Assembly: GCA_001792895.1 (NCBI GenBank)
Contig: MARA01000092.1
Coordinates: forward strand, 1-40,407
Reading direction: 5' to 3'
DNA from: Lentinus brumalis
Lineage: Eukaryota; Basidiomycota; Agaricomycetes; Polyporales; Polyporaceae
Length of the DNA: 40,407 nt
Position 1 is the stretch's first letter, and every line of letters starts with the position of its first letter. The notes under the pieces were generated by a model. The model saw nothing but the letters and a program-made list of their open reading frames with translations, ran no database searches and had not been told where the DNA came from. Positions 9,053 to 20,062 of this stretch are shown here, in pieces. Position numbers and translations under genes: made by a program.

Positions 9053-9624
9053 GTTAGGTACATTATAGCGGCCTCCGTGCTCGAGTGTCGCCGATATAGA
9101 GACTTGCTTTGCCCGTCTTCCCGCCCCCGCGCCGGCTTGCGCTGCGTCGCAGATGCCCGGAGCACGCTCTGCGTCTGCGGTGCGCTCCGGACCTCTGTGT
9201 CCAGTGTCGGTTTCTGCTTCGTGAGTCTGTCCGCCAGGCGGCGTGTTTCGACTCGGTTTGGCCAGTACTGGCTTCGTATGTTGCTCCGGAGTCCGGGGAG
9301 TGGGACGCTCTCGTGCTCTTGTTCGAGATTGCGGGCTGCTTGCACGCAGGTGTCAGCAGACGTGTGCAGTGCGCAATGCGCACGAGTTTCCGGGTCTTCT
9401 TGTTTCCGCGTGGCGTTACGGAGCTTCGAGTCGACGCCGTCCGGCAGGATTGGCGAGTTCTTGCCGTCGACGGTGTCGCTGTGAGAGTTTGGGTACCGCA
9501 CATGTTTGGTTGAGCCGGAGAGCCGGGCAGTTCTATTGCCCGGGGCATGCACCTCACGGGCGGTTGGGAGCGTGTCTTGACGGTGTGCGCGCCGTGAACT
9601 GCGCCGTTCCGTCGCATGCCGCAC
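9034..9624 (-). CDS. Uncertain 196-codon frame with an overlapping plus-strand frame, unit 1
   Basis: A minus-strand ATG frame of 196 codons is rich in charged and polar residues. Antisense to it, a plus-strand frame of 134 codons without ATG (9109-9513) reads like a compact beta-rich protein (for example ELRVDAVRQDWRVLAVDGVA). Both stay open in unit 3, the plus-strand frame identical at 32808-33212 and the minus-strand one shortened at 32733-33200. Both are altered in unit 2 (about 20540-20960). No family fits either, and GC-rich DNA often leaves several frames open, so neither may be a gene. Confidence 0.2.
   Translation of the reverse strand: MRHATERRSSRRAHRQDTLPTAREVHAPGNRTARLSGSTKHVRYPNSHSDTVDGKNSPILPDGVDSKLRNATRKQEDPETRAHCALHTSADTCVQAARNLEQEHESVPLPGLRSNIRSQYWPNRVETRRLADRLTKQKPTLDTEVRSAPQTQSVLRASATQRKPARGREDGQSKSLYRRHSSTEAAIMYLTAITHQ
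9523..9543. other. Perfect inverted repeat CCGGGCA/TGCCCGG
   Basis: Seven-base arms around a 7-nt loop. It is kept in unit 2 and unit 3 near 20999 and 33222. Confidence 0.5.
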
Positions 9625-9812
9625 CGTCGAACGCAGCGAAGATGGTCGCGGGCTTCGTTTCAGGACGTCCGTGCAGAGTTCCGACTAAGGGGAGAACGTG
9701 AGCATGACACGCAGAGATGGCCGGGCAGAGCGGACGCACCCATGCTGAGAGCTCGCACCTTGTCCCGGAGTATACGCACGCGTCCGGCGCGGTTGAGACC
9801 GAGTGCCCGAGC

Positions 9813-11120
9813 TCAGTTGAGTCTGAGATAGCAGACGGCGCGGGCGGTTGATGCTCGGTCGTCGAGATACGGCCGGTCGGTCCTCCTGCCCGCGGAGGCA
9901 GTCGACGGCGTCGAGGTCGATGTTGAGGAGTCGCCTTCCAGCTGCCAAAGCGTGTTAGGCGGAGTCGTGAGTACCACAGCCTTCCCCCGGAGTGATTTGG
10001 AGGCAGCCGGGGAGACGTACCGGCCGGGAGAGCGGTGGCGAGTCCGGGGCAGCGCACTGGCACGAACGCGACATTCGCGACCTCCTCGGATCCGCGCGAA
10101 ACAGCCTTGATTCAATGCGCTAGTGTTCGCGTAGCCCGGGTCAACCGGTTTCGTGGAGATCCGGGGAGGGACCGCCGAGATACGGCCTGAACACTGACCT
10201 GGCGGGCAACCCGCTCGGGCTGGCCCGCGGACTCGATTTTCAAACCGGCCGTACCGGTGCGCAAGCGGTCGCACATAGTCTCGAGGACTATCACGCCGCG
10301 TTCGATGTGTTTTGCGGCCGTCCGGGTGCGGTGCGCGAGCGGGAGAGTCGGCGAGAATGGGCGGGCGGCGAATGTGCAATGAAATCGCACATTCGAGCGG
10401 TTTTGAGACCTGCTCGGATCCGCGCGAGACGGACTGGGTTGGACAGAAAACGTCCAACGTAGGCCGTAGGGCCGTGTTTGACGGCGGGTGTGCGAGAACC
10501 GGGAGTGATACGGGGGTTCGAGTGACCGGGAGTGACCGCTGGCCACGGTGATGACGAGATGGCAGAACTCGTCCGGGCGGCGCGCAGCGTCGTCGTGCAC
10601 ACGCTAGAGGACCAGTACGGAACATATAAGTTGTCCGCCAGCCGTCTGGGTGCGGAAGACGGCCGGGAGAGTCGGCGCGAGCGGGCGGGCGGCGAAAGTG
10701 CAATGAAATCGCACTTTCGACCGATTTACAGACCCGCCCGGATCGACGCGAGATGGTGCTGGGTGGGCGGAAAACGTTCAACGTAGCCCATAGCACCCGG
10801 TTTGACGGTGAGAGGGTGCGATTGGGGGGAGATACGGCGGTTCGAGCATGCGGAGGTGCCCGCGGGCCGCGGTGACGACGAGGTTTGGGAACTCGTCCGC
10901 GCAGCGCGCAGCTCGGCCGTTCATAGGCGGGAGGACTGGTGCAGCACTTTTGAGGTGTCTGCCGGCCGTCCGGAGGCGGAGGACGTGTGGGAGAGTCGGC
11001 GGGAGCGGGCGGGCGGCGAAAGTGCAATGAAATCGCACTTTTGGCCGATTTTGAGACCCGCTCGGATCGACGCGAGAGGTAAACGCTTTGATAAGAAACG
11101 TTCAGCGTAGCTTGTAGCAC
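9813..11120 (-). CDS. Uncertain 435-codon frame across the 324-bp sub-repeats, unit 1
   Basis: Because 324 is a multiple of three, one minus-strand frame stays open across the sub-repeats and encodes about 108-residue repeats with a recurring AISLHFRRPP...ADSP...PDG pattern. The product is Arg/Pro/Ser-rich with no known domain. The frame is 327 codons in unit 2 (21287-22270) and split in unit 3 (33509-33904 and 33808-34491) by single-base changes in G or T runs. Plus-strand frames in the same repeats (for example 10532-10786 and 10802-11110) also repeat (ESRRERAGGESAMKSHF). Probably not a protein gene. Confidence 0.2.
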   Translation of the reverse strand: MLQATLNVSYQSVYLSRRSERVSKSAKSAISLHFRRPPAPADSPTRPPPPDGRQTPQKCCTSPPAYERPSCALRGRVPKPRRHRGPRAPPHARTAVSPPNRTLSPSNRVLWATLNVFRPPSTISRRSGRVCKSVESAISLHFRRPPARADSPGRLPHPDGWRTTYMFRTGPLACARRRCAPPGRVLPSRHHRGQRSLPVTRTPVSLPVLAHPPSNTALRPTLDVFCPTQSVSRGSEQVSKPLECAISLHIRRPPILADSPARAPHPDGRKTHRTRRDSPRDYVRPLAHRYGRFENRVRGPARAGCPPGQCSGRISAVPPRISTKPVDPGYANTSALNQGCFARIRGGRECRVRASALPRTRHRSPGRYVSPAASKSLRGKAVVLTTPPNTLWQLEGDSSTSTSTPSTASAGRRTDRPYLDDRASTARAVCYLRLN

Positions 11121-11356
11121 TTGGTTGGAGGGTGATAGGGCGGGAACTGGATGTGCTAGGGCGGTTCGAGTAGACGAGGTTGGCCGAGGGACGAGGATGT
11201 CGAAGCGGTCGTTCCGGCTCCCGCATGCTGTATCCAGCGTATCGGTGGAGCCGTTGACGTCTGTTTGTCGTGCAGTAGATGGCTCGGTCGGCGGCGTGAG
11301 CGTGCGTCGGCCGGGAAGTCGAGGTCGTGCTTGAGTGCGCCATTAAACGGCGACTC
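10046..11356. repeat. 324-bp sub-repeat array with stem-loops, unit 1
   Basis: There are four aligned sub-repeats plus a degenerate one. Three share a stem-loop with 8-bp arms and the 9-nt loop AATGAAATC, at 10370-10394, 10694-10718 and 11018-11042, exactly 324 bp apart. The fourth (11333-11356) has a different stem around ATTAAAC. A more diverged repeat has CGCGA/TCGCG at 10067-10079. Each core is followed by GAGACC-GCTCGGATC-GCGCGAG-like sequence and an AAACGTYCAACGTAG motif. The first arm pair is GAATGTGC/GCACATTC and the next is GAAAGTGC/GCACTTTC, a compensated change. Confidence 0.85.
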
Positions 11357-12327
11357 CGAGCGCGATTTCCGACCTCCTCGGATCGGCGCAAACCCGCTTC
11401 GGCCTGTCGCAGGGAGGTTCACGGGAGGCTGTGGGAGTTGCTTGTACGCTGATGCGGGGGATACGGACGAGTGATTTGGGAAATGGAGCGCGGGTTAGCA
11501 GTGAATCGACGATAGCACGACGTACCGTGCGCCGTTTATCAAGACAACAATATCCCTCGGTTCGCGTATTGTGCAGCTATCGAATGCGCCATGTTGCGCT
11601 TGTGTGCGGGCGAATGGGCGGGTGTGGTATGCGATTTTGTCGCGCGCGCGCGAGCAAACACGTCTTGGCGGCCGTGCGTCGGTTTGGGGCGCGTTCTGGC
11701 GTGTTTCCGACAATGGAGAGGGTCCAGTGGGTTATGAACACGCGTGGATGGATATGTTGTGGTACGCGACTCGGGCGGACGAGTGGACGTGGGCGGTAGG
11801 ACGCGATGTGAACGTGGCTAGGCCCGGCAGAGCAACTTGGACTATTGCAGCAACGCGTCAGTGTCATGTACGATATGTCTGAGATAGGGAGTACGCACCT
11901 GGCAAATTGGAGTGTATGTGCATGGCGTGGGCGTAGCTTGCCTGTGGCAGACATGGGCGTGAGCGATGTGTGCTAGCAGGCGGAGGATCGGCAGGATCGA
12001 GGGAGGAGGCAGCGGACGCGAGCGACTAATCAGGCAACGGGACTTCCGAAAGCGTCTGCCCGACGCAGAATTTGCGGGCGCGCGACCGACTTTGACTCGA
12101 CTCTCTGCCTGTCATACTGCGGCGTGGATTCTCCTCTAAGAGCTTGTATCATCAGGCTTCTGTTGCGCTCGCGGTGTCTCCCATTGCCCGCGACTCTGTG
12201 GCAATCTGGCTTGGATATGCCGTAGGATTGCTCAGTCCCTCCGCCCCTTGCCACCCTAGCCTCTCGTCGGCCGCCTCGTCCTCATCCTGACCTCACTCCT
12301 GGGCCGCATACTGGAGGAACCCTCACC
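11338..12327 (+). promoter_or_regulatory. Spacer and presumed promoter, unit 2
   Basis: This is the equivalent of 1-912. The (CG)6 palindrome is at 11640-11653 and the CT-rich leader runs to ATG 12328. Compared with unit 1, a longer block replaces the short stretch after the shared GCAACGCGTCAGTG motif (about 11864-11955). No gene is supported. Confidence 0.5.
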
Positions 12328-13881
12328 ATGTCTGCCTGGAACGTGTCCGTGCTCACTGGCGCCACGTCCGACACCGAGCCGACTCTGCTCGTGAACTTCG
12401 GAACCGCCAAGTACATCTTCAATGCAAGCGAGGGCATGGGCCGTGCATGGCTGCAGAGCCACCATTCTATCAGGAAGACGAAGGGGCTTTTTGTGACCGC
12501 TGCTGGGACGCATAGGTGCGGTGGGGTGCCAGGTACGTGTTCATCCCATGCGCGTCGTGTGGACGTCCGGTCTGTGGCTACAGCCCATCGACCCGCCGAG
12601 CGAACGCGAGGCGTCCCTCGTCTCCATGTACAATCTACGTGACGCTGATACGCCGTGTCTATAGGCCTGTTGATGTTGTGCGCAGACGCGGCAGTGCCTG
12701 CAATCGACATTGTGGGCCCGTATGGTCTTATGCACTACCTCGCCACGATGCGCAGCTACACATACCGGTTCGTGACTCCTACTATATCTCTGTTGCAAGA
12801 TTCTCAAGCGTGTGTGTAGTTCGACTATGGTTGTCAAGGCAGTCGAGGCACCAACCGCTGTGGTCAGTGCACAACCGGCCGCTTCGCCCTCCCCGGTCTT
12901 CAAGGACGAAAATCTCTCGGTCTATTCGATACCCTTGTATCCTTCTGTCGACGGGGTCGATATCGGGGAGCCTTCGGCACGCCCACTCAAGAGGAAGCGA
13001 TCGGCCTCTCCTCCCACCGCGTCCAAACGGTCCACTCCTCCACTCATTGACCGCGCTGTTGAGTCCACGTCCCCGTATCGCCTACCCTGTCCGTGCAGGC
13101 GCGGAGAGAGAACTTCAACCCAACGAGCCTTACCGGCGCGGACGCACAGGAATGGCGGAAGCTTATGTTGCAGGAGATGTTCCGATGCAGCCGCCACCGA
13201 AAGCGGACCCATCGACATCGAAGGGGCGAAGCGGAGAGCAAACGCACTCCAAGAACCCGCCGACGAGCCGCCGCCGCCGCAGAACATGACGTTCGCTCCT
13301 GACCGCAAGTACGCGCGACTGCCCGGTCTTGTCGCCGGTGGAGGCGTCGATCCTGCGACGTTGCCTACGCTTGGCTACCTGTGTGTCGGTCCAAGTGTAC
13401 GCGGCAAATTCGACGTCAAGAAGGCTGAGGAACTCGGTGTTCGCGGGCCTTTGCGCGGGCGCCTGACCAAGGGAGAGACGGTTACCTTCGAGGTGGACGA
13501 TGGGCAGGGTGGGAAGATACAACGCACTGTTCGACCTGAAGAGTGTGTTGGACCTAGCGAGGCACCACAGGTGAGTCTACTCGCGATGGGCAATGGGTTG
13601 CACAACTTAATAGTCGGCAGGCTGTTCTGATCCTTGACGTACCGACGCCTGCACACATTCCCTCTCTTCTCGCTTCATTCACCGACTCGCCGTTCTTCGC
13701 CAAGTACCGTTCCAAGGACGAGAACATCCGGAAGGAGCATCCTCTGCACGCCGTTCCTGTGCGTCGTGTGCAGCGTGCTCCCGGTGCGCCAGGCCCGAGT
13801 GCGCGTGCGGCGATCCGCGCCGATGCCCGATGCCCGATGCCCGATGCGTCTGTGCTGCCAGAGAAACAAACGAATCGTTAG
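12328..13881 (+). pseudogene. tRNase Z N-terminal half, unit 2
   Basis: It has the same three-exon layout as in unit 1: 12328-12532, 12665-13570 and 13621-13881. The encoded N-terminal blocks match those of unit 1 apart from a synonymous Gly codon change. It carries the same one-base-shorter TTCC run after the EMF residues (about 13179-13183), so if the 41-bp mini-intron is spliced the frame breaks there. If it is read straight through, the middle of the protein is out of family frame but the ends are in frame. It stops before any catalytic half. Confidence 0.85.
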
Positions 13882-13886
13882 GGAGT

Positions 13887-13932
13887 CACTGGGCAGATTA
13901 CTGGGCAGACTGGGCAGATGGCTGGGCAGCAG
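13887..13932 (+). repeat. GGGCAG tandem repeat, unit 2
   Basis: There are four GGGCAG-containing repeats, one more than units 1 and 4. They lie directly after the tRNase Z fragment stop codon. Confidence 0.85.
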
Positions 13933-14515
13933 TAGCGGTGGTTGGAGTGGGACAGGAAGTGCGCACAGAAATTGTGTCGCGGGCAGGAGGACGGCAGGAG
14001 AACACACATGTACACTCGTCCCAGGAAATATATTTTTCTGCCCCCGCGCTGCCCGTATGTCTGTTTTTCTGGGCGTCCTGCCTCTTCTGCATCTCGCCGC
14101 TAGAAGCTCGGAGTGCGTCTGCATCTGCATCTGCGGCTGCGGCTGCTCAGCGCTCAGCCCGCTGCCTCCGCTCTGTCCCTCCTGCGTCGTCTCGCTGGCA
14201 CACCTCGAGGTTTCTGGAAATCTCTCGATTGCGTCTAGCTACGCGCAAGTACACTACGAGATGCCCTCCGCCGCTCGCTGCTGCTGCTCCTCGCCTGCTC
14301 TCTACCCCGCCGTCCGCCGGCCGACATCTCTCGCATCCGCCGCGCTGGCGGTGCTGGACACCGGCGACGTGCGCGTGGGACGTCCCCTCCGATATCTGCC
14401 GGGAAACAAACATCAGTATCCGGAAACCTCGCAGGAGAGCATCACGGATAGCTCACGCAAGTCCGGCTGCTGAGCCCGTCATCCCGCTGCCAGCTTGATC
14501 ACGGCAACTGTCCCG

Positions 14516-16798
14516 TTAGGATGTTCCCGGGGCTATGCGGACAGTGCCAGCTAGACGACTTGCGTGAAACTGCAGGGCGACGATGGTCAGCCAGCGCGAG
14601 CCTGGACACATCAGCGTCGATGACTCACCGGAGGACCATACGCGGCACTTCGTCTGCCCGCTCGCAACGCGCCGACGCTGCATTCGAAACAGCACCGTCG
14701 TACCAGCGTGCAGCGGCAAATCGTTGCCGGGCAGCCTTCAGGACTGCACGCGACCTCGACCGGGCTATTCGAATGGCATGTCCGGATCCCGTGTATGTCG
14801 GGTACGCCCGGAACAGCTGAGAAAGAACAGATGTGAGTGCGAATTCTAGTATTGCCGGGAAAGGAGAGCGACTCACCAATCAAGACGCTATTGCGTCGTC
14901 CAGACTCTCTGGCTGGCTTGCCGCTGCCATAGTGCCCGAAGACGGTCTTTCCAGCAGCCTGAGCAATTACGCGAGTGAGTACTCTCTGTATGTGCGTATA
15001 TGTCTCAAATTCTGTCCGGAATGCTCACCTGCAATCCTAGAGTGGAGCGCAAGAGAAGAGTGGCAGCGGACTGCCTGCCCGCTGCTCCGTGCCCGGCCAC
15101 ATCAACAGCGCCATCTTAGGATGCGTCGTTAGCGGCTTCAAAGAGACGAAATGAAACTCTGTACTTACGAGCTTGCGTGCCATAAGGGAGGCAGAGCAGA
15201 ACCGCATTCTGCGGTTCCTGGCCTGCCACTGCACAGATGGGCGCCTGCAGAGACAGGCGCGATTCGCCTTCTGCGAAGGCCGCTGCCCGTCTTCCTTTCC
15301 CATCCACCATCACCCCGCGCTGCCGGACCGCTCTCCCTCCCTCCCTCCGTCGATCTCATGGTCTTCGACGCATACAGCGACGATCTCGCTGCAGCACATT
15401 CAGCTGAACTCAACGTAGGTCAGATTCTGGCAGGACTCGTCGACTCAAATCGGTACGTACCTCTATCTCATCACCCGGCGACGATGTGCGCATTGTGCGC
15501 CGACTTGACGTGCGGAGATCGCGCTGCCAGACTGTCGAGGTCCGAGTCTAGGTCAGTTGTCGACGACGACGACGCGGCGGGCAGAAGAGGTGAGTCATAC
15601 ATACCGCGAGGATGCTTCAAGGGACGGCGGCGGCGACGGCGACACTGCGTCTTGTTCGCGGAGCTTGTCTGTGGGCTCGCTGTCTGGGATGGACGCGTTC
15701 TGGAAGAGAAAGGTGAGCGTGCGCTTCGATCGCCCTCAACGCGTGACGTCATGCATCCGAAAGAGGCAAGTCGCACGGCTGTGAGCGCGGACTGGATGCT
15801 CTGTTCGCGTCTTGAACACGGACTTGCTCGTCTTCTGTCGCGATCTGGGCTTGACGACTTGCTGCTCTGACTTAAGCTTGCTGGCGACTACTGGGAGCGT
15901 CTGGACACCGCTGCGCAGGACCTCTGCTCGTCACGGCGTGCTGCTTCTCGAGCAGACCTCACTGGCAGTCTGCTGCGTCGCAAACCCACGTTAACAATGT
16001 ACGATCCGACGCTAGGTACGTCCCAATACTTACTTGCGCGAAGTAATAGGTCCAGGACGCCGTGCGTAGCCCTTTGACCCGCTCTTGCGCTGCTCACAGC
16101 GGCGGCAGATGTCTTCGGCAATGTGCACGTCAACGTTGAAAGCGAACAGGTGAGCAGGTGCACGACGGCCGAGGATGGGAATGATTTACCTCATGCCTCC
16201 TCGGCCCCAGAACTCGTGTTGAGGTGAGGAGACACTGGCTCTTATTCCATGCGCTGGTTTGCGAACGTTGCCATGCCAAGAGGTCCGTGGCTTACGCAGG
16301 GAGCCCGACTGAAGCTTGCCGCGGGAGCTGTTCGTCACCCGGATGGCAGCGGTTGCCGCCGTAATCCTGTAACCGGCGACGAAGGAAGGTCAGTCAACCC
16401 AGGTCGATTGAGATGTATACGCGCAGCAACGCGCACCGCGACTACGCTCACCTCTAGAGAATCGCGACTTTTGACATGCGTCGACGCGTCGCTGATGTCA
16501 ATCTTGACGTGGGCATGGGCCACGGAGCTTTGCTTCACGTAGACTGAATTCCCGAGGCTGAAGAAGATGTGGTGAGTGGATGAGACAGGAGAGGGAAGGC
16601 AAAACTGCGTGCTGACCCACGCGCGGAGGACAGCTGACTAGCAGTGGGATCTTGAGTCCTGCGCTCGACGGTGCCACGTGTGCAGCTGGAGTGCGGAGGA
16701 CAGCTGACTAGCAGTGGATCTTGAGTCCTGCACTCGACGGTGTCACGGTGCAGCTAAACAGTAGTGGCGAGGTCGGGAGGTGAAGGTGGGCGGGACAT
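14516..16798 (-). CDS. G2: unknown intron-rich gene, unit 2
   Basis: This is the homologue of 3085-5287 with the same splice sites shifted by about 11431. The five 3' exons stay in one frame as in unit 1; a single substitution turns GGCCAATCG into GGCAAATCG near 14717. A two-base loss near 15473 (CATCACCC against CATCACACCC) shifts the exon equivalent to 4030-4118. The first intron is 24 bp longer than in unit 1. The conserved in-frame TGA is present. The start region (16798) has several private deletions. Confidence 0.4.
16623..16755. repeat. 69-bp tandem duplication private to unit 2
   Basis: The segment beginning GCGGAGGACAGCTGACTAGC is present twice (16623 and 16692). The copies differ by a few substitutions and indels. 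Units 1 and 3 have one copy. Confidence 0.85.
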
Positions 16799-18706
16799 GG
16801 GGTAGTAAGGAAGGAGGAGTTGCTGTCGTGTCGAGATCGACGTGCGATTCTGCCGGTAGTCGTCCGAGCTAGGAGGTACATGATAATGGATTGAGGAGTC
16901 AAGCAAGCTGGTTTCCAAAGATGTAAACAGACGTAAGATGAACTAGGCTCGGATATCTGGATATTCTGTGGGAGCGTGCGGCGGAGAATCTCACCGCAGC
17001 TGCCGAAGAGGTTACGCGATAGTGCAAGGTGCTTCTGTGCATGCACGACAACAACGGAGCGCTGGTAGAACTTCCCTAAATCTTCGAGGGCAGCTTGGAC
17101 TTACGCTAGCCTAGTTCATAGTAGAGACCTGTGTTGCCCTGGTGCTCACTGCACACAAAGAACTCTCACTCAGACTGAGGCTCATTAACTATGGTATACC
17201 TCTACAAGACTGCAGGCTTGCAGTATGGCAATGGATGGGATTCTGCTGAATGTGCAGTCCAAGGGAGTGGTGCCCACGAGCATGGGACCCTTAGCAACGA
17301 GGAATAATACGTACCATGCTTCGAGAAGGTACTGATCGGTACCCACATAAATTCCGCGGATGACGGACCTCGGCCTACCTCACGGGAGCTTGCATGCTCT
17401 ACAGTACTGATTCCTTGCTTGCATGCTCTACAGTACTGATTCCTTGTATTGTTCCTGCAAGCTGACAGCCTCTAGCGGTGGTGATAGTATGCAGGCAGGA
17501 AGGGCATCCCCATGAGATAGACGGGATGGTACCTGCTGGATGAGTGGCTCAAGTGCGGTACACAACAGTCCAGACCAATCACGGGCGAAGCTGTCATTAC
17601 AGCCGCCAGGGAGCTTCTGACCAACTTGGCAGCTTCGGCATCTGAAATCAAGGGTAAAACGGTGTGGCGTGCGACGAGGTCATGCCGGGATCAGGGCCTG
17701 GATCATTCAGGCCCAGATGGCGGCATGGACATGTCCACGAGAACCTATCAGCTTTGCTGAATGCTTATCCCTCGCGCATAAAATATCAGTAGCAGGCACA
17801 CAGTGCTGACATGCAGATACAATGTAGACTATGCTGCACTACATTGAAGGCAGGCATATGATGCAGGAGCTTGGATGACTGAAGTCTTGAAAGCAGACCC
17901 GAGAGTTCACAATTTAACAGTGTAAGGATTGAGAGGTAAGCCCAGTAGAAAGAGCTGCAGAATGCGAGATCTGCTCCATTATGCACAGTAAGCTCCTGAA
18001 ATTGGGTCGGAGGACGACGAACGGGAGAAAGAGGCCGGATTCCGCGTCGGGAGACTCGGAGTTGTTGCCAGAAGAGTGTCGAGCGAAAAAGGCAATGTAA
18101 GCGCTCTTCGAAATCGCGACCTTCGCCAATAGCGCGCGTTCGCGTTCCGCTCGTTCTGCTGTTGCGACACAGCGCGCCCAAATCATGAATATGAACGCTA
18201 AAGTAAGATATCTACTAGCTAATACATGGTGCAGGGCTGATATGACACCTAAATTGCAGTATCGTCGAGCAACGCTCTGCTGTAGGCTGCAAGCCAGGCA
18301 TTCCGCACATCGGCGGAGGCCTCTCTTGAATCGAGTCTTGACTTGTGGCGTCAGCGTCTACAGCCCATTAGCCTGGCCAGCTCTGGATACTGCAAAGTAC
18401 TCCGAATTGCCCTGGAAATGCACGAAACACCGCGGAACGCACGCTTTCGAGGACCCTGTCCTCGTCCCTTCGTGCGCCGACTGTCCGACAAAAACTTGAG
18501 CCGGAATAACAACCATCAAGTTCTCAGCGCCTCTATTACGTTGAGAAGGCATCTTCTCTGAGCCGAGACAGCTTTGTTCGTCTGGAACTGCGCTAGTCGT
18601 TCTGCTCCGTCTGGCTGCGCCTGCCCTCGCCGGTCTCACCGCCTGCCCTCTGGTTGGTCGGCGACCCCGCATGCTCGTGCGAACCTGAGACGTTCAACAA
18701 GTTAAA
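16799..18706. other. Lower-GC intergenic segment, unit 2, rich in private indels
   Basis: This is the equivalent of 5288-7175, with many single-base losses and one private tandem duplication (17388-17445). No gene is supported. Confidence 0.5.
17388..17445. repeat. 29-bp tandem duplication private to unit 2
   Basis: Two identical copies of a 29-bp segment starting GCTTGCATGCTCTACAGTAC lie side by side. The other units have one. Confidence 0.9.
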
Positions 18707-18748
18707 GTTCTGGAGCCCGTGACTCGCAGGTCCAGAACATGTATAAGT
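18707..18748 (+). promoter_or_regulatory. Inverted repeat next to a TATA box, unit 2
   Basis: This is an exact homologue of 7176-7217, kept although the flanking DNA in this unit has many small deletions. Confidence 0.6.
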
Positions 18749-19234
18749 ACCCCGTCATCTCGACGACGCCTCTCGCGCACCCGTACCATTCCCTCACGTT
18801 CCCTCCATACCCTCCCATACTGGGTGGTCTCCAATCTCCCATTTATTGCACACTAGTTATACATTCTGCTGCTATACCCTCCTCTATTGCTGCTTCTCCT
18901 TCGTGCTTCTAGGTACCATGTCCCTCCGAGACTACTATGCAGGCGTACATATATGTATTAGTGCTGTTTGTATCCACGACTGTATTTTGTTTCTTCGTGT
19001 CTTCTCTCGAGTTCCCTCCTCCTCCTCTCATCCGACTAGTATATCTCCCTATCCGACACACCCACCCTTGTATTCGCCCTCCTTGTTCTCTCGAGCCCTG
19101 GGTCATCACTAGCTCCTCCACTCTCCTCACTACGCCATCCATCCGCATACCAGAAAGCTGACAGGTGAGATTCTGCTCATTCTCGTATATACTACAGCTT
19201 TGCTGAACGTCTGATACAGCTGCAAATTCTCAAG

Positions 19235-20062
19235 ATGTTGCTTGCAAAAGGTACGCTTTCTACCATGTTCACTCGTTGATCCTTCAAGCTCGACTAACAT
19301 CACCATCTCCGTAGACTCAACGCGCTACTCCAGCAACGGAGTATTACCGTCCTCCAGTCCCTCGCCTTTGCTGACCTCATGCTCGTCCTAGCTGGTTGTA
19401 GTTGGTCTTCGTACCTCCCAGTCCCACCCGATCACGCTACCAGGGTATGTCGAGTGAGCACAACATCGCCCGGGCCCGTCTATTCGCGGCCCTCGTAGCT
19501 AACCAACATCTGTCAGAACACCATCGGATATCGTTCTTAAGTTACCACGACGGACTTTATGCCTCGGGACCAGGCAGCTTTGTACATCGGTGCGTTACCG
19601 CTCCGAGTATTGGAACAGCGCTGACACGCTTCGTATTCACAGAGATGCCGCCGACGGATACGTAGCTGCCTCCATCGACTCGACGACTATCCAACGACTC
19701 TCATTGGAAGGTACGTTGACTCGGACAAGCTTTTCGACGATGTCTATGCCTGACTCTGACATATCAAGGCCTTCGACCGAGCTCGACTGCAACTTGGTCC
19801 GACATGCCGGTTGTACTCGCTATACCATGGTATGGTGAGCATGAATTCATTCATATCTGCGCAGCAGGCCGCGGCGATTGACTTCGTGACCATTGCAGTT
19901 CTGTGCACCGGCAGGACGTCAAGCCATACGAGCAGACCCAGTAACTCGCTACTAGTAGGACGCACAAGCAACGGACTTCCCGGTCAGCTCGAAGGACGAC
20001 TGGGACCCACGTTGGCCGCTCGCAGCACTCCAAGATCTGTCGGCCACGCTTCGCGCGAATGA
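19235..20062 (+). pseudogene. G3 copy with further frameshifts, unit 2
   Basis: This is the homologue of 7709-8541. Private changes include a lost T near 19357 (CCAGTCCC against CCAGTTCCC), a changed donor near 19452 where CGAGGTGAGC became CGAGTGAGC, and small losses near 20019 and 20034. The in-frame TAA is kept. Downstream exons continue to about 20545. Confidence 0.4.

Larger units (their letters stand above)
1..11337. repeat. Tandem macro-repeat unit 1
   Basis: This is the first unit of a direct tandem array. The sequence at 1 (CGCCATTAAACGGCGACTCC) recurs at 11338, 22812 and 35033, and the collinear sequence between is nearly identical. Order within the unit: GC-rich spacer, tRNase Z N-terminal half (+), unknown gene G2 (-), lower-GC segment, unknown gene G3 (+), 324-bp sub-repeats. 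Unit 1 has the shortest spacer before the tRNase Z fragment, lacks the intron insert of units 3 and 4, and has a 24-bp shorter intron near 4970. The unit start used here is arbitrary because the window opens inside a unit, part way through a sub-repeat stem-loop. Confidence 0.97.

Noticed and set aside
10046..11356. CRISPR array or telomere-type repeat
   Set aside because: The repeats are 324 bp with similar interiors, not short repeats with unique spacers, and there is no TTAGGG-like telomere motif. The splice signals indicate a eukaryote.
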